Part shown: in pieces, positions 1 to 6,092 of the stretch
Layout: the number at the start of each line of letters is the position of its first letter
Position numbering within the stretch: the first letter of the stretch is position 1
Origin: Candidatus Altimarinota bacterium
GTDB lineage: Bacteria > Patescibacteriota > Gracilibacteria > UBA4473
Direction: 5' to 3'
Assembly: GCA_018401175.1 (NCBI GenBank)
Contig: JAGYLK010000184.1
Span: 1-8,707 of the forward strand
DNA: 8,707 nucleotides
Notes under the pieces: model-generated
Seen by the model: only the letters and a program-made list of their open reading frames with translations
Databases searched by the model: none
What the model was told of the DNA's origin: nothing
Position numbers and translations under genes: made by a program

Positions 1-252
1 CATCGTTGTTCCGCCGGCGGCAGCCGCCTGACTTCCGGTTTCAAATGTCTCGTCCTTGCCATCTCCGGGCGTGCGGAAATGAACGTGTGGGTCGATAAAT
101 CCGGGAAATATAATTTTTCCACTTCCATCGATTTCTTCACATTCCTGTTTCGGATTCTGGAAACGTATTCGTCCTGAGACGAGCCAGATTTCCCCAATTT
201 CATCTTTATAGGGATCTATTAGTCTGACGTTTGATATGTGGTAATTTTTCAT
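1..252 (-). CDS. pyrC: Dihydroorotase, N-terminal part (cut by window edge)
   Basis: This is the first 84 codons of a class I-type dihydroorotase, the zinc enzyme that cyclises N-carbamoyl-aspartate to dihydroorotate in UMP synthesis. Residues 1-45 form the amidohydrolase N-terminal beta-sandwich strands. Residues 50-63 read [14 protein letters not shown], in which His56 and His58 are the HxH metal ligands and Arg60 belongs to the substrate-binding HxR. Residues 73-84 ([12 protein letters not shown]) match the next conserved block. The rest of the enzyme lies before position 1. The ATG at 250-252 is the only sensible start; it has no Shine-Dalgarno sequence. The gene lies 51 bases downstream of pyrB, so the two are probably co-transcribed, which fits their consecutive reactions. 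A perfect palindrome occupies the gap between them. Confidence 0.93.
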   Translation of the reverse strand, partial: MKNYHISNVRLIDPYKDEIGEIWLVSGRIRFQNPKQECEEIDGSGKIIFPGFIDPHVHFRTPGDGKDETFETGSQAAAAGGTTM

Positions 253-272
253 ATTTGGAGAAAAGGTTTTTT

Positions 273-290
273 GACGTTGCATGCAACGTC
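273..290. promoter_or_regulatory. Perfect 18-bp palindrome between pyrB and pyrC
   Basis: GACGTTGCATGCAACGTC is its own reverse complement. It lies 13 bases after the pyrB stop codon and 20 bases before the pyrC ATG. As RNA it could fold into a 7-bp stem with a CAUG loop. In the operon direction it is followed by AAAAAACC, so it is not a normal intrinsic terminator. It could be an operator for a dimeric regulator or an intercistronic RNA hairpin. No second copy was noticed in the window. Confidence 0.6.
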
Positions 291-303
291 TGTATCGTGC
301 TTA

Positions 304-1209
304 TTATATCAATTCCAATGCCCGAGCAATTAACGCCATTCGCAGAGGAACTCCATTTCGAGCTTGCTCAAAGTATTTTGCTTGAGGAAGTGCGTCGACG
401 TCTGTTGCAATCTCATCTACACGAGGAAGTGGATGAAGAATTATCGCATCGGACTTCATTTTTGATACTTTTGCTGCGTCGAGAATAAATACATTTTTGA
501 GTCGTTCATATTCTGAGCGATCATCAAATCGTTCTTGTTGGATACGTGTCATATAAATTATGTCCGCTTCCTTGAGGACTTCGTCAGAGAGCTCGTTCCA
601 TTTTCTATCTTTTACTGGATCAAAATATTCATCTTGAATATCGAGTTCTTTTGGCGCGACCCAATCGACAGAAAAGTTGTCAAAATTTCGGAGTATTTTT
701 GAAAGAGAGTGAACGGTACGCCCATATTTCAAATCTCCCACAAATGCGATACGAAGCGGTCGTTCAAACCCAAATTGTTTCTGAATCGTGTAGAGATCAA
801 GCAATGATTGAGTGGGATGCTCTCCTGGTCCATCGCCCCCATTGATAATAGGAACACGAGAGGTTTTGCTCGCACGTTCTGCAAATCCAATCTCACTTGA
901 ACGCATAGCAATCACATCGGCATATCCTGAAATAACCAGCATGGTGTCTTCAACCGTTTCTCCCTTTTTGGCAGAAGAACTCCTTCCGTCACTGACGGAA
1001 ATCACTTTCCCGCCGAGGCGATTCATTGCTGTTTCAAAGCTCAATCGCGTTCGGGTAGACGGTTCATAAAAGAAGGTTGCTAGGATTTTCCCCTTCGCCA
1101 TATCGGAATTTCCTTTTGTAATAAGTATTTTTTCCATTTCTGCTGCTTGAGAAAGAATTTCAAGCAGTTCTGCTTTATCGAATTGTGGAGCCGAGAGGAC
1201 GTGTCTCAT
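304..1209 (-). CDS. pyrB: Aspartate carbamoyltransferase catalytic chain
   Basis: The enzyme joins carbamoyl phosphate to aspartate, the committed step of pyrimidine synthesis, in the cytoplasm. From the ATG at 1207-1209 it has 301 residues, close to the E. coli chain. Visible motifs are STRTR at 51-55 (carbamoyl phosphate loop), SAKKGE at 79-84 (the 80s loop that reaches into the neighbouring active site), HPTQ at 131-134, GDLKYGRTVHS at 158-168 and HPLPRVDEI at 259-267. The frame stays open upstream to a TTG at 1269, but that extension would be translated through the terminator hairpin and matches nothing, so the internal ATG is preferred; homology starts right after it. There is no Shine-Dalgarno sequence. 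No regulatory pyrI gene is visible. Expression is probably set by the leader described separately. It ends in tandem TAA stop codons. Confidence 0.96.
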   Translation of the reverse strand: MRHVLSAPQFDKAELLEILSQAAEMEKILITKGNSDMAKGKILATFFYEPSTRTRLSFETAMNRLGGKVISVSDGRSSSAKKGETVEDTMLVISGYADVIAMRSSEIGFAERASKTSRVPIINGGDGPGEHPTQSLLDLYTIQKQFGFERPLRIAFVGDLKYGRTVHSLSKILRNFDNFSVDWVAPKELDIQDEYFDPVKDRKWNELSDEVLKEADIIYMTRIQQERFDDRSEYERLKNVFILDAAKVSKMKSDAIILHPLPRVDEIATDVDALPQAKYFEQARNGVPLRMALIARALELI

Positions 1210-1291
1210 GAGGGAATGGGGGAAGAAAATTTTCAAAAAAAATGCTCCGTGGAGCAACTCTCTTTTCAAGAAATCGTTCCAGTGAAGTCAT
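1175..1291 (-). CDS. Possible pyrL-like leader peptide, 38 codons
   Basis: This short ORF begins with an ATG only 7 bases after the -10 box of the pyr promoter, so the mRNA would be essentially leaderless. It reads MTSLERFLEKRVAPRSIFFE and onward, passes through the hairpin and U-run, and stops with TAA 35 bases inside pyrB in a different frame. Its position, size and the way it covers the attenuator recall the 44-codon pyrL leader of E. coli pyrBI, where a ribosome translating close behind RNA polymerase prevents termination. No sequence similarity to PyrL is claimed. It differs in lacking a strong U-rich pause tract before the hairpin and in overlapping pyrB, which would allow translational coupling. 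It could also be a chance ORF. Confidence 0.4.
   Translation of the reverse strand: MTSLERFLEKRVAPRSIFFENFLPPFPHETRPLGSTIR
1235..1256 (-). terminator. Hairpin plus U8, candidate pyr attenuator
   Basis: Read on the minus strand, TGCTC-CACG-GAGCA is followed directly by eight T residues: a 5-bp stem, 4-base loop and U-run, the layout of a Rho-independent terminator. It lies between the pyr promoter and the pyrB ATG, so it can only act as an attenuator of the operon, and also as a stop for read-through from the DUF559 gene. The stem is short, so termination may be partial. Confidence 0.6.
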
Positions 1292-1298
1292 CTGAAGA

Positions 1299-1327
1299 AT
1301 AATACGTTTGAGTGTAGAGTATGTCAA
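1299..1327 (-). promoter_or_regulatory. Promoter of the pyrBC operon
   Basis: Minus-strand TTGACA (1322-1327), a 17-base spacer and TATTAT (1299-1304): a perfect -35 with optimal spacing and a 5/6 -10. The expected start is near 1291-1293, at or within two bases of the leader ATG at 1291. The DUF559 stop codon TGA lies inside the -35 box. Confidence 0.75.
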
Positions 1328-1719
1328 TTTTTCATGCTCCTTCGTTTCTGTTCCGAGGGGGGATTTCTTTTTAGTTCTTTCAATATCCTTTTACAAACAT
1401 GATCAATACTCTTTTCAATTTCCCAATTCCAAAATCGTAAAACTCGAATTTCATGTGATTCAATTATGAAGGTGCGATCTTTATCATATTCTCGTTTTTT
1501 TTCTTCGGCATGATGTCTCCCATCTAATTCAATAGCCACCTTTTTGCTTGGGCAGTAAAAATCCAAAATAAAACAATCAACACTGTGTTGTCTCGTAAAC
1601 TTATATCCTAACTGACTTTTCCTCAGAAATTGCCACAGACGTTTTTCGGCAGATGTCGCATTATTTCTTAGCTCTCTTCGGCGTTCTTTTAATTCGGGAG
1701 TACTGAAGGGATATTTCAT
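1324..1719 (-). CDS. DUF559 (Vsr-like) endonuclease-domain protein
   Basis: This is a 131-residue DUF559 protein, a PD-(D/E)xK-like fold related to very-short-patch-repair endonucleases. Visible features are the N-terminal TPELKERRRELRNNATSAEKRLW (7-29), QHSVDCFILDFYCPSK with Asp53, AIELDG at 62-67 with Glu64 and Asp66 as likely metal ligands, and VLRFWNWEI at 93-101. The ATG at 1717-1719 is preferred because it lies 6 bases after a TATATT box and because family members commonly begin just before TPELK. An ATG at 1765-1767 would add 16 residues without family similarity. Residues after about 117 (KRNPPSEQKR) are encoded by a 16-bp repeat that recurs upstream of the gene. No methyltransferase is next to it, so a restriction or mismatch-repair role is not supported. 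Its palindromic flanks suggest a mobile or domesticated element. Confidence 0.9.
   Translation of the reverse strand: MKYPFSTPELKERRRELRNNATSAEKRLWQFLRKSQLGYKFTRQHSVDCFILDFYCPSKKVAIELDGRHHAEEKKREYDKDRTFIIESHEIRVLRFWNWEIEKSIDHVCKRILKELKRNPPSEQKRRSMKN
1345..1360 (-). repeat. 16-bp direct repeat, copy 1 (in the 3' end of the DUF559 gene)
   Basis: CCCCTCGGAACAGAAA on the minus strand is identical to the copy at 1825-1840, which lies in the same orientation exactly 480 bases away. This copy encodes part of the DUF559 C-terminal tail (P-S-E-Q-K). Confidence 0.85.
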
Positions 1720-1725
1720 AAATAA

Positions 1726-1731
1726 AATATA
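1726..1731 (-). promoter_or_regulatory. -10 box of the DUF559 gene
   Basis: TATATT on the minus strand lies 6 bases before the ATG at 1719, which places the transcription start at the A of the start codon. No convincing -35 box is seen 15 to 19 bases upstream. Confidence 0.4.
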
Positions 1732-1776
1732 CTTATTTTGCATAAGCGAAGAAGACTTGAAATTCATTTATAATTC

Positions 1777-1846
1777 ATAACACCCCTTTCATTCCCCTCT
1801 TAGTCTAAGAGGGGACAAAAGTCTTTTCTGTTCCGAGGGGTGTTAT
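1777..1846. repeat. 70-bp nested palindromic element
   Basis: The outer arms are perfect 11-bp inverted repeats, ATAACACCCCT (1777-1787) and AGGGGTGTTAT (1836-1846). Nested inside is CCCCTCTTAG-T-CTAAGAGGGG (1794-1814), a 10-bp palindrome with a single-base centre. A further small one, AAAAG-T-CTTTT (1817-1827), lies in the right-hand spacer. Neither strand has a T-run after the stem, so it is not a standard intrinsic terminator, although it could stop RNA degradation downstream of recJ. It resembles a REP or MITE-like unit, and its CCCCTC motif is shared with the flanking direct repeats. Confidence 0.8.
1825..1840 (-). repeat. 16-bp direct repeat, copy 2 (upstream of the DUF559 gene)
   Basis: This is an exact second copy of CCCCTCGGAACAGAAA. 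It overlaps the outer arm of the palindromic structure next to the recJ stop codon. Confidence 0.85.
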
Positions 1847-1847
1847 A

Positions 1848-3539
1848 CTACGTCATTCTCATATCTTCTACTCGCAATTGTAGCGTTTGCTCGCCATTCC
1901 ATTCATTCTCTCCAAGCGTGAGAGCGATATCAATGTGGTCGCCAACGTGTACTTGTTCCAAAATATGTCCTGCGAAAAAGGCTATAAATTCAAGTTCTTC
2001 CCCGTCAATCGTTCCCTTGAGTTTTATATGATTTTTTTGTGCTCCGATCGGACGTATATTTGTAATGGTAACATTTCGTATTCCGAACACAGGAAGCGGG
2101 TTTCCAATACCAAATGGGGCGAAAAATTTCAAAAAATCAAGAAGTTCCCAGTGTAATAATTCGGGAGAAATCCAGGCGTCAATTCTTTGCGGAAGCGCTC
2201 CAATATCGAGCTCAGAAAAATGAGTATCAAGCGAGTTTCTTAATTTTTCAAATTGTGATGCTTCCATCAAAAATCCTGCCGCGCCGGCGTGTCCTCCGAA
2301 TCGTTCGAGAAACGACTCTGCGGTGCGGAGTCCATGAATTATTGAATAGGGTTCTGGCGCACGACAAGAGGCGGATATTTTCCCGTCAGCGCGTTTGGTG
2401 CAGGCGATTACCGGAACGCCTAACTGTTGGCTATATCGAGAGGCGAGGAGTCCCAAAATTCCGGGTTTCCAGGTTTCATTGTAAAAAATCTGAAAAGGGG
2501 CGTCCTGGCGAACTTGTATTTTCGCTTCTCTGACAGAGTCCTCTGTGAGCGACCTTCGAGAGGAATTCCATTCCCGGAGGGTTTGAACGCGGACTCCATT
2601 TTCTTCTTCTTTTCCCAAAAAGAGTTGTGCGGCAATAAGAACGTCACCAATTCGAGAAGCGGCATTAAGATGTGGCGCAATTACAAATCCAATAGTGTCC
2701 TCAGTTATTTTTTCCAGAGGTGTTCCCGTTTCTTCTAATAAATGAAGCAATCCTTTCCACGGAGTTTGTTTCATTTTTTCTATTCCAAATTTTGCCAAAA
2801 TTCGGTTTTCTTCTACGAGGGGAACACAATCGGCAATAATTCCAATAGCAGCAATCTCAAGAATAGGGTTGAGAAGCGAGGAAAGTTGATCTTCGTTTGT
2901 GGCTCTTTTCTCGGCTATTGCGGCAGCGAGTTTCCACGCGACAGCTGATCCGGAAAGATCTTTGAACGTGTTTCCATTCTTTCCTCCCTTTGGATTTATA
3001 ACGGCGATAGCCGCTTCAGGAAAAGCACTTTCCTCTGGTTCGTGATGATCTGTAACAATTATATCGATTCCTCTTTTTGCAGCATATTCCACTTCTGGGG
3101 CATCATTGATTCCGCAGTCCACCGTGATAACAAGACTTACGTTTCGTTGTGCGAGCTCATCAAGTAAATGATTTTTGAGTCCGTGACTATCGGTATTTCT
3201 CTCGGGGATGCGATAGGAAACATTTGCCCCGAGTGTCTTGAGCGTGTGGACGAGGATAACGGTTGCCGTAATTCCGTCGGTATCAAAATCTCCAAACACG
3301 ACAATGCGTTCTTGTGTTTCAATGGCGCGAATAATTCGTTCTACCGCCTTTTTCATGCCATTCATTGCCCAGGGACTTATAAGGTCCTGAAGCGAAGGTT
3401 CGAGAAATTTTTGAATATCTTCGTGGTGCGTTAATCCTCGTGATTTCAGCAACAAGGATTGAAGTTGAGAAAGATCAAAAATGGTTTCCTCAGAAGAAAA
3501 TTTCCATATTTTGTGTGAAAAAGAAAGCGGAGATTTCAT
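1848..3539 (-). CDS. recJ: Single-stranded-DNA-specific exonuclease RecJ
   Basis: RecJ degrades single-stranded DNA 5' to 3' in recombination and mismatch/base-excision repair. From the ATG at 3537-3539 it has 563 residues, normal for the family. The DHH domain shows DFDTD at 84-88, VDCG with Asp141, TDHHEPEE with the DHH triad at 164-166 and IIADCVPL with Asp237: the full manganese-binding set. The DHHA1 domain ends with GGHAGAAGF (415-423), and an OB-fold follows at about 450-563 (LKFFAPFGIGNP, NHIKLKG). The frame is open to a TTG at 3587, but that extension looks unlike RecJ. At 356-359 it has WKPG where many RecJ proteins have WHxG. The gene is divergent from the DUF2797 gene and ends 2 bases from the palindromic element. 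Confidence 0.96.
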   Translation of the reverse strand: MKSPLSFSHKIWKFSSEETIFDLSQLQSLLLKSRGLTHHEDIQKFLEPSLQDLISPWAMNGMKKAVERIIRAIETQERIVVFGDFDTDGITATVILVHTLKTLGANVSYRIPERNTDSHGLKNHLLDELAQRNVSLVITVDCGINDAPEVEYAAKRGIDIIVTDHHEPEESAFPEAAIAVINPKGGKNGNTFKDLSGSAVAWKLAAAIAEKRATNEDQLSSLLNPILEIAAIGIIADCVPLVEENRILAKFGIEKMKQTPWKGLLHLLEETGTPLEKITEDTIGFVIAPHLNAASRIGDVLIAAQLFLGKEEENGVRVQTLREWNSSRRSLTEDSVREAKIQVRQDAPFQIFYNETWKPGILGLLASRYSQQLGVPVIACTKRADGKISASCRAPEPYSIIHGLRTAESFLERFGGHAGAAGFLMEASQFEKLRNSLDTHFSELDIGALPQRIDAWISPELLHWELLDFLKFFAPFGIGNPLPVFGIRNVTITNIRPIGAQKNHIKLKGTIDGEELEFIAFFAGHILEQVHVGDHIDIALTLGENEWNGEQTLQLRVEDMRMT

Positions 3540-3608
3540 CACAGGAAAGAGTAATGATTTCTTTTTTGAGAACCAAGAGAAAAGCAAAAAAAATGTATGT
3601 AAATTTTC

Positions 3609-3638
3609 ATTATTTTTTCGAGATCAGTCTCGGATCAA
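3609..3638 (-). promoter_or_regulatory. Possible recJ promoter with an internal dyad
   Basis: On the minus strand TTGATC (3633-3638), an 18-base spacer and AATAAT (3609-3614) give a plausible sigma70-type promoter with a leader of about 63 bases. The spacer contains a dyad, CGAGA-N4-TCTCG (3619-3632), which could be an operator or chance. A weaker alternative, TTGGTT-N17-TACTCT, lies closer to the ATG. Confidence 0.35.
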
Positions 3639-3648
3639 GGAATTCCGG

Positions 3649-3677
3649 TTGAATTAATCCTTCATTTTTGCTACAAA
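3649..3677 (+). promoter_or_regulatory. Possible promoter of the DUF2797 / Mg-channel operon
   Basis: TTGAAT (3649-3654), a 17-base spacer and TACAAA (3672-3677), each 4/6 to consensus. The predicted start is near 3684, only about 5 bases before the ATG at 3689, so the mRNA would be nearly leaderless. Confidence 0.4.
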
Positions 3678-3688
3678 ATTTTCGCGCA

Positions 3689-4585
3689 ATGAAAGTACTT
3701 TTTTACGATTTCCGCTGGGTAAATGAAGAAGGGTGTGAAATCCAAGGCTCTGTTGATGCGCGGTTTGGAAGAAAAAAAATTTCCATAGGAGATGAAATAT
3801 CAGTGGAGGTGTGTTCTGACATTCGTTGTGCTGGATGCGTAGAAAATGGTATTTGGAAACCCTGTCCAAAAAATTCAAGCGGAAAAGCAAAGTGCGAATA
3901 TTGTCGTGCGATTGAGGGAAATTTTATTTTCACCGCATTTGATGGATTTGATCAGTCGCAATTACAGCCTGGGGATTTGGATAAAATCTCAGGAGAACAT
4001 GTAGTATATTTCGCTCTTTTTGATGCTGGAGTTCTAAAGGTCGGGGTTTCTAAAAAAGAACGAAAAGCATTGAGACAAATTGAGCAAGGAAGTCATCAGA
4101 CCTTATTTTGGGCAGAAGCGCCGGATGGATTAGTGGCTCGTCAAATAGAAACATTAGCCCGTCGGGCAGGGATAGCAGACAAAATTCAAGCGCGGCAAAA
4201 AAAGATATCATTACAGCCAGAAATATCCGGAGAAGAGGCAAAACAAGAGCTTCGCGAAGCTCTTGCAAAAAGTCTCGAAGGACTGAATGAATCAGTCCAT
4301 TTAAAAAAATTCATTCTTCAAAACCCAGAATTTATTTCGTGGGATACTGTCTATCATACAGATGTCTTGCCACATATTAGAAAACCTCTTCAGCCAATTT
4401 CCTTATCAGAAGCAGAATCGGTAAGTGGTATAATAAGAGCGATAAAGGGATCATTTGTCGTTATAGAAACAGATCACGAACTTGTGAGTCTCAATATGAA
4501 ACGTCTCTCTGGACGAGAATGTGACTTGTCTTCAAAGCCAATAGGCCTTACGCTTCACACAGCTTTACAAAATTCACTTTTTTAA
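3689..4585 (+). CDS. DUF2797-family zinc-finger protein
   Basis: This 298-residue protein fits the DUF2797 family, whose function is unknown. Residues 47-72 hold a probable zinc site, CAGC...KPCP...CEYC (Cys47, 50, 59, 69, 72). Residues 104-170 (HVVYFALFDAGVLKVGVSKK onward) form the family core, with alternating strands ending in KVGVS and a basic helix, somewhat like the start of a GIY-YIG nuclease fold; that likeness is my impression only. The C-terminal 100 residues are less typical. No signal peptide or membrane segment is seen. The ATG at 3689 is preferred over a TTG at 3668 because the preceding residues match nothing and the -10 box overlaps them. It is followed after 3 bases by the Mg2+ channel gene, so the two are almost certainly one operon. 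Confidence 0.8.
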   Translation: MKVLFYDFRWVNEEGCEIQGSVDARFGRKKISIGDEISVEVCSDIRCAGCVENGIWKPCPKNSSGKAKCEYCRAIEGNFIFTAFDGFDQSQLQPGDLDKISGEHVVYFALFDAGVLKVGVSKKERKALRQIEQGSHQTLFWAEAPDGLVARQIETLARRAGIADKIQARQKKISLQPEISGEEAKQELREALAKSLEGLNESVHLKKFILQNPEFISWDTVYHTDVLPHIRKPLQPISLSEAESVSGIIRAIKGSFVVIETDHELVSLNMKRLSGRECDLSSKPIGLTLHTALQNSLF

Positions 4586-4588
4586 CAC

Positions 4589-5494
4589 ATGCGTTGTTCC
4601 GAAATTAGTGCCAATGGAAGTGTGTCAGAAATAGAAGTCGATCGACGTTCTCTTTCTCAGCAATTTGAATTGCACGTACGAGACTTGCGTCCAATTTTTT
4701 CCCTTCGACAAATGCCGACGATTGCCCGTCGTGGGAAATGTCTGGTCCTCAATTTTCGTGCTGTAAAGATTTTGGTTGGAGAAACAAGAGTATTGGTGTT
4801 CAACACTGAAGGAGAAAAAATATCAGATCAATTTATCCCTCTTTTGATAGAGCGAATTATTGCTCGAGATGAAAAATCGCAATTTGAACACGTAGTGTTA
4901 GATGCTGCATTGGGGCATATGCAAGAAAAAACACGCGATAACTTTGAAAAAGCAGAGCGTTTGGTAGAACGTATTTTGACAATGTTGAGAACGCAGCATC
5001 ATGACGAAATATTTGAGAAATTGCTGACCGCAAAGAAAAAACTTTCAAAACTCGCAAAAAATACTCGTGAGCTCAATGAAATGCTCGATGATATATTGGA
5101 TGATAATGAGGAATTGGAAGATATGTATCTGGGGAAGAAGCCAAAGGATACAGATGATTTGGAATCTATTTTAGAGAACGAGGTGGAACAATTAGAGGAC
5201 ATCTCGAATCGAATTGACGAATTGAATGAGAATATTGACGACACGCAAGAAATTTTGGTATTGAAATTGTCTTCTCGACGAAATAAAATTATTCAGATTG
5301 ACCTCATATTAACTTCTGTGACAGCTATATTTGCGTTCCTCGCCGTCGTAACAGGATTTTTTGGAATGAATATTGCTAATAAAGTGGAATCGCGATTTGA
5401 TGTTTTCTTGTGGGTACTTGTGGGAATGTTTGTATTTGCGTTTTTCTCGAGTTTCATACTTCGTCGCTGGATGAAAAAGCAGAAGATTTTGTAA
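4589..5494 (+). CDS. CorA-superfamily Mg2+ channel, Mrs2-like
   Basis: This is a 301-residue magnesium channel subunit of the CorA/Mrs2/Alr1 superfamily, expected as a pentamer in the inner membrane. The C-terminus has two membrane spans (about 238-258 and 272-292), with the signature GMN at 259-261 after the first. The soluble part resembles eukaryotic Mrs2 more than bacterial CorA: RDLRPIF (31-37) followed by PTIARRGKCLVLNFRAVKIL (43-62) corresponds to the Mrs2 block with RDLR and an IxxRxxAILVN stretch. MLDDILDDNEELEDMYLGKK (165-184) corresponds to LLDDDxDMxxMYLT, and ENIDDTQEILVLKLSSRRNK (214-233) to the DDTEDxxxxxLDxxRN helix. Acidic Glu267 and Asp271 lie in the loop. It is translated from an ATG 3 bases after the DUF2797 gene with no Shine-Dalgarno, suggesting coupling. 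Confidence 0.9.
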   Translation: MRCSEISANGSVSEIEVDRRSLSQQFELHVRDLRPIFSLRQMPTIARRGKCLVLNFRAVKILVGETRVLVFNTEGEKISDQFIPLLIERIIARDEKSQFEHVVLDAALGHMQEKTRDNFEKAERLVERILTMLRTQHHDEIFEKLLTAKKKLSKLAKNTRELNEMLDDILDDNEELEDMYLGKKPKDTDDLESILENEVEQLEDISNRIDELNENIDDTQEILVLKLSSRRNKIIQIDLILTSVTAIFAFLAVVTGFFGMNIANKVESRFDVFLWVLVGMFVFAFFSSFILRRWMKKQKIL

Positions 5495-5526
5495 ATTCTT
5501 TTGTTGGAAACCATCGTGTTTGGCTT

Positions 5527-6087
5527 TTAAGTTTCTCTGGGACCAATTACACTCACAAGGATCATCCCGACAGCGGGAAGAGCAAGCCAGAGACCAAAGA
5601 TATTGAGTATGGGGAGAATGAAGAGACTCGTGTCGAACCAGTCGTTTGGGGCGAATGTTCCGAGCGCGGCTTCAATAACAGAATTTCCAGATAAAAAAGA
5701 AAAAATACTACTGACAATAAGAAGACTTATCAATAATGAAAAAACAAGATGAATGATAGATCGTGCAATCCAGTGATCATGAACTTTGTGCTCGATATGA
5801 TAGTGCGCTCGAGAAAGAAACAAGAGCATTGCCGCACCAAAAAGAACCAATCGGATACACATAAACACCAAAATTTCTTTTTCAGAAACCCAATTTTGTA
5901 ATTCTGGGGCAGCGGGAAGAATTATTTTTTCCAAAAAGAAAGCTCCTCCTTCCGCGATAATGAGGGACAGATAGGTTCCCAAAAGAAGACGAAGACTGAA
6001 TTTGTGGGGACGAAGAAATAAAATTCCAAAAACGACGACGAGAAGTGCCACAAAAACAACGTCCCAACTTAATTGAATTTCCATCAT
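5527..6087 (-). CDS. Five-TM membrane protein with His-rich loop, unknown function
   Basis: I do not recognise this 186-residue protein. Hydrophobic segments at about 8-25, 33-52, 70-91, 109-132 and 154-181 suggest five membrane spans. The polar loop between spans three and four is AHYHIEHKVHDHW, with five histidines in eleven residues (His95, 97, 100, 103, 105), a possible metal site. The layout is faintly CvpA-like, but I see no diagnostic motif. Two ATG codons are in tandem (6085-6087, 6082-6084). A -10 box TACAAT ends 5 bases before the first, with TTGCGA 17 bases further up, so it is probably transcribed from its own leaderless promoter 36 bases after the cysteine desulfurase stop. It converges with the Mg2+ channel gene, 32 bases away; no clear terminator lies between them. 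Confidence 0.75.
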   Translation of the reverse strand: MMEIQLSWDVVFVALLVVVFGILFLRPHKFSLRLLLGTYLSLIIAEGGAFFLEKIILPAAPELQNWVSEKEILVFMCIRLVLFGAAMLLFLSRAHYHIEHKVHDHWIARSIIHLVFSLLISLLIVSSIFSFLSGNSVIEAALGTFAPNDWFDTSLFILPILNIFGLWLALPAVGMILVSVIGPRET

Positions 6088-6092
6088 TTAAA

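Noticed and set aside
231..488. Plus-strand 85-codon open frame across pyrC, the palindrome and pyrB
   Set aside because: It is antisense to clearly coding pyrB and has no recognisable domain.
1210..1269. N-terminal extension of pyrB from a TTG codon at 1269
   Set aside because: It would be translated through the hairpin and U-run, has no family similarity, and a good ATG at 1209 sits right before the conserved region.
1794..1814. Inner palindrome as an intrinsic terminator of recJ
   Set aside because: No T-run follows the stem on either strand and the loop is a single base; it fits a repeat unit better.
1324..1846. Restriction-modification or CRISPR-related locus around the DUF559 nuclease
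   Set aside because: There is no methyltransferase, no specificity subunit and no repeat-spacer array; only two direct-repeat copies are present.
3540..3587. N-terminal extension of recJ from a TTG codon
   Set aside because: The added 16 residues are unlike RecJ and an ATG is available at the expected place.
5495..5526. Bidirectional terminator between the Mg2+ channel and membrane protein genes
   Set aside because: Only a 4-bp AAAC/GTTT pairing could be found; too weak to call.
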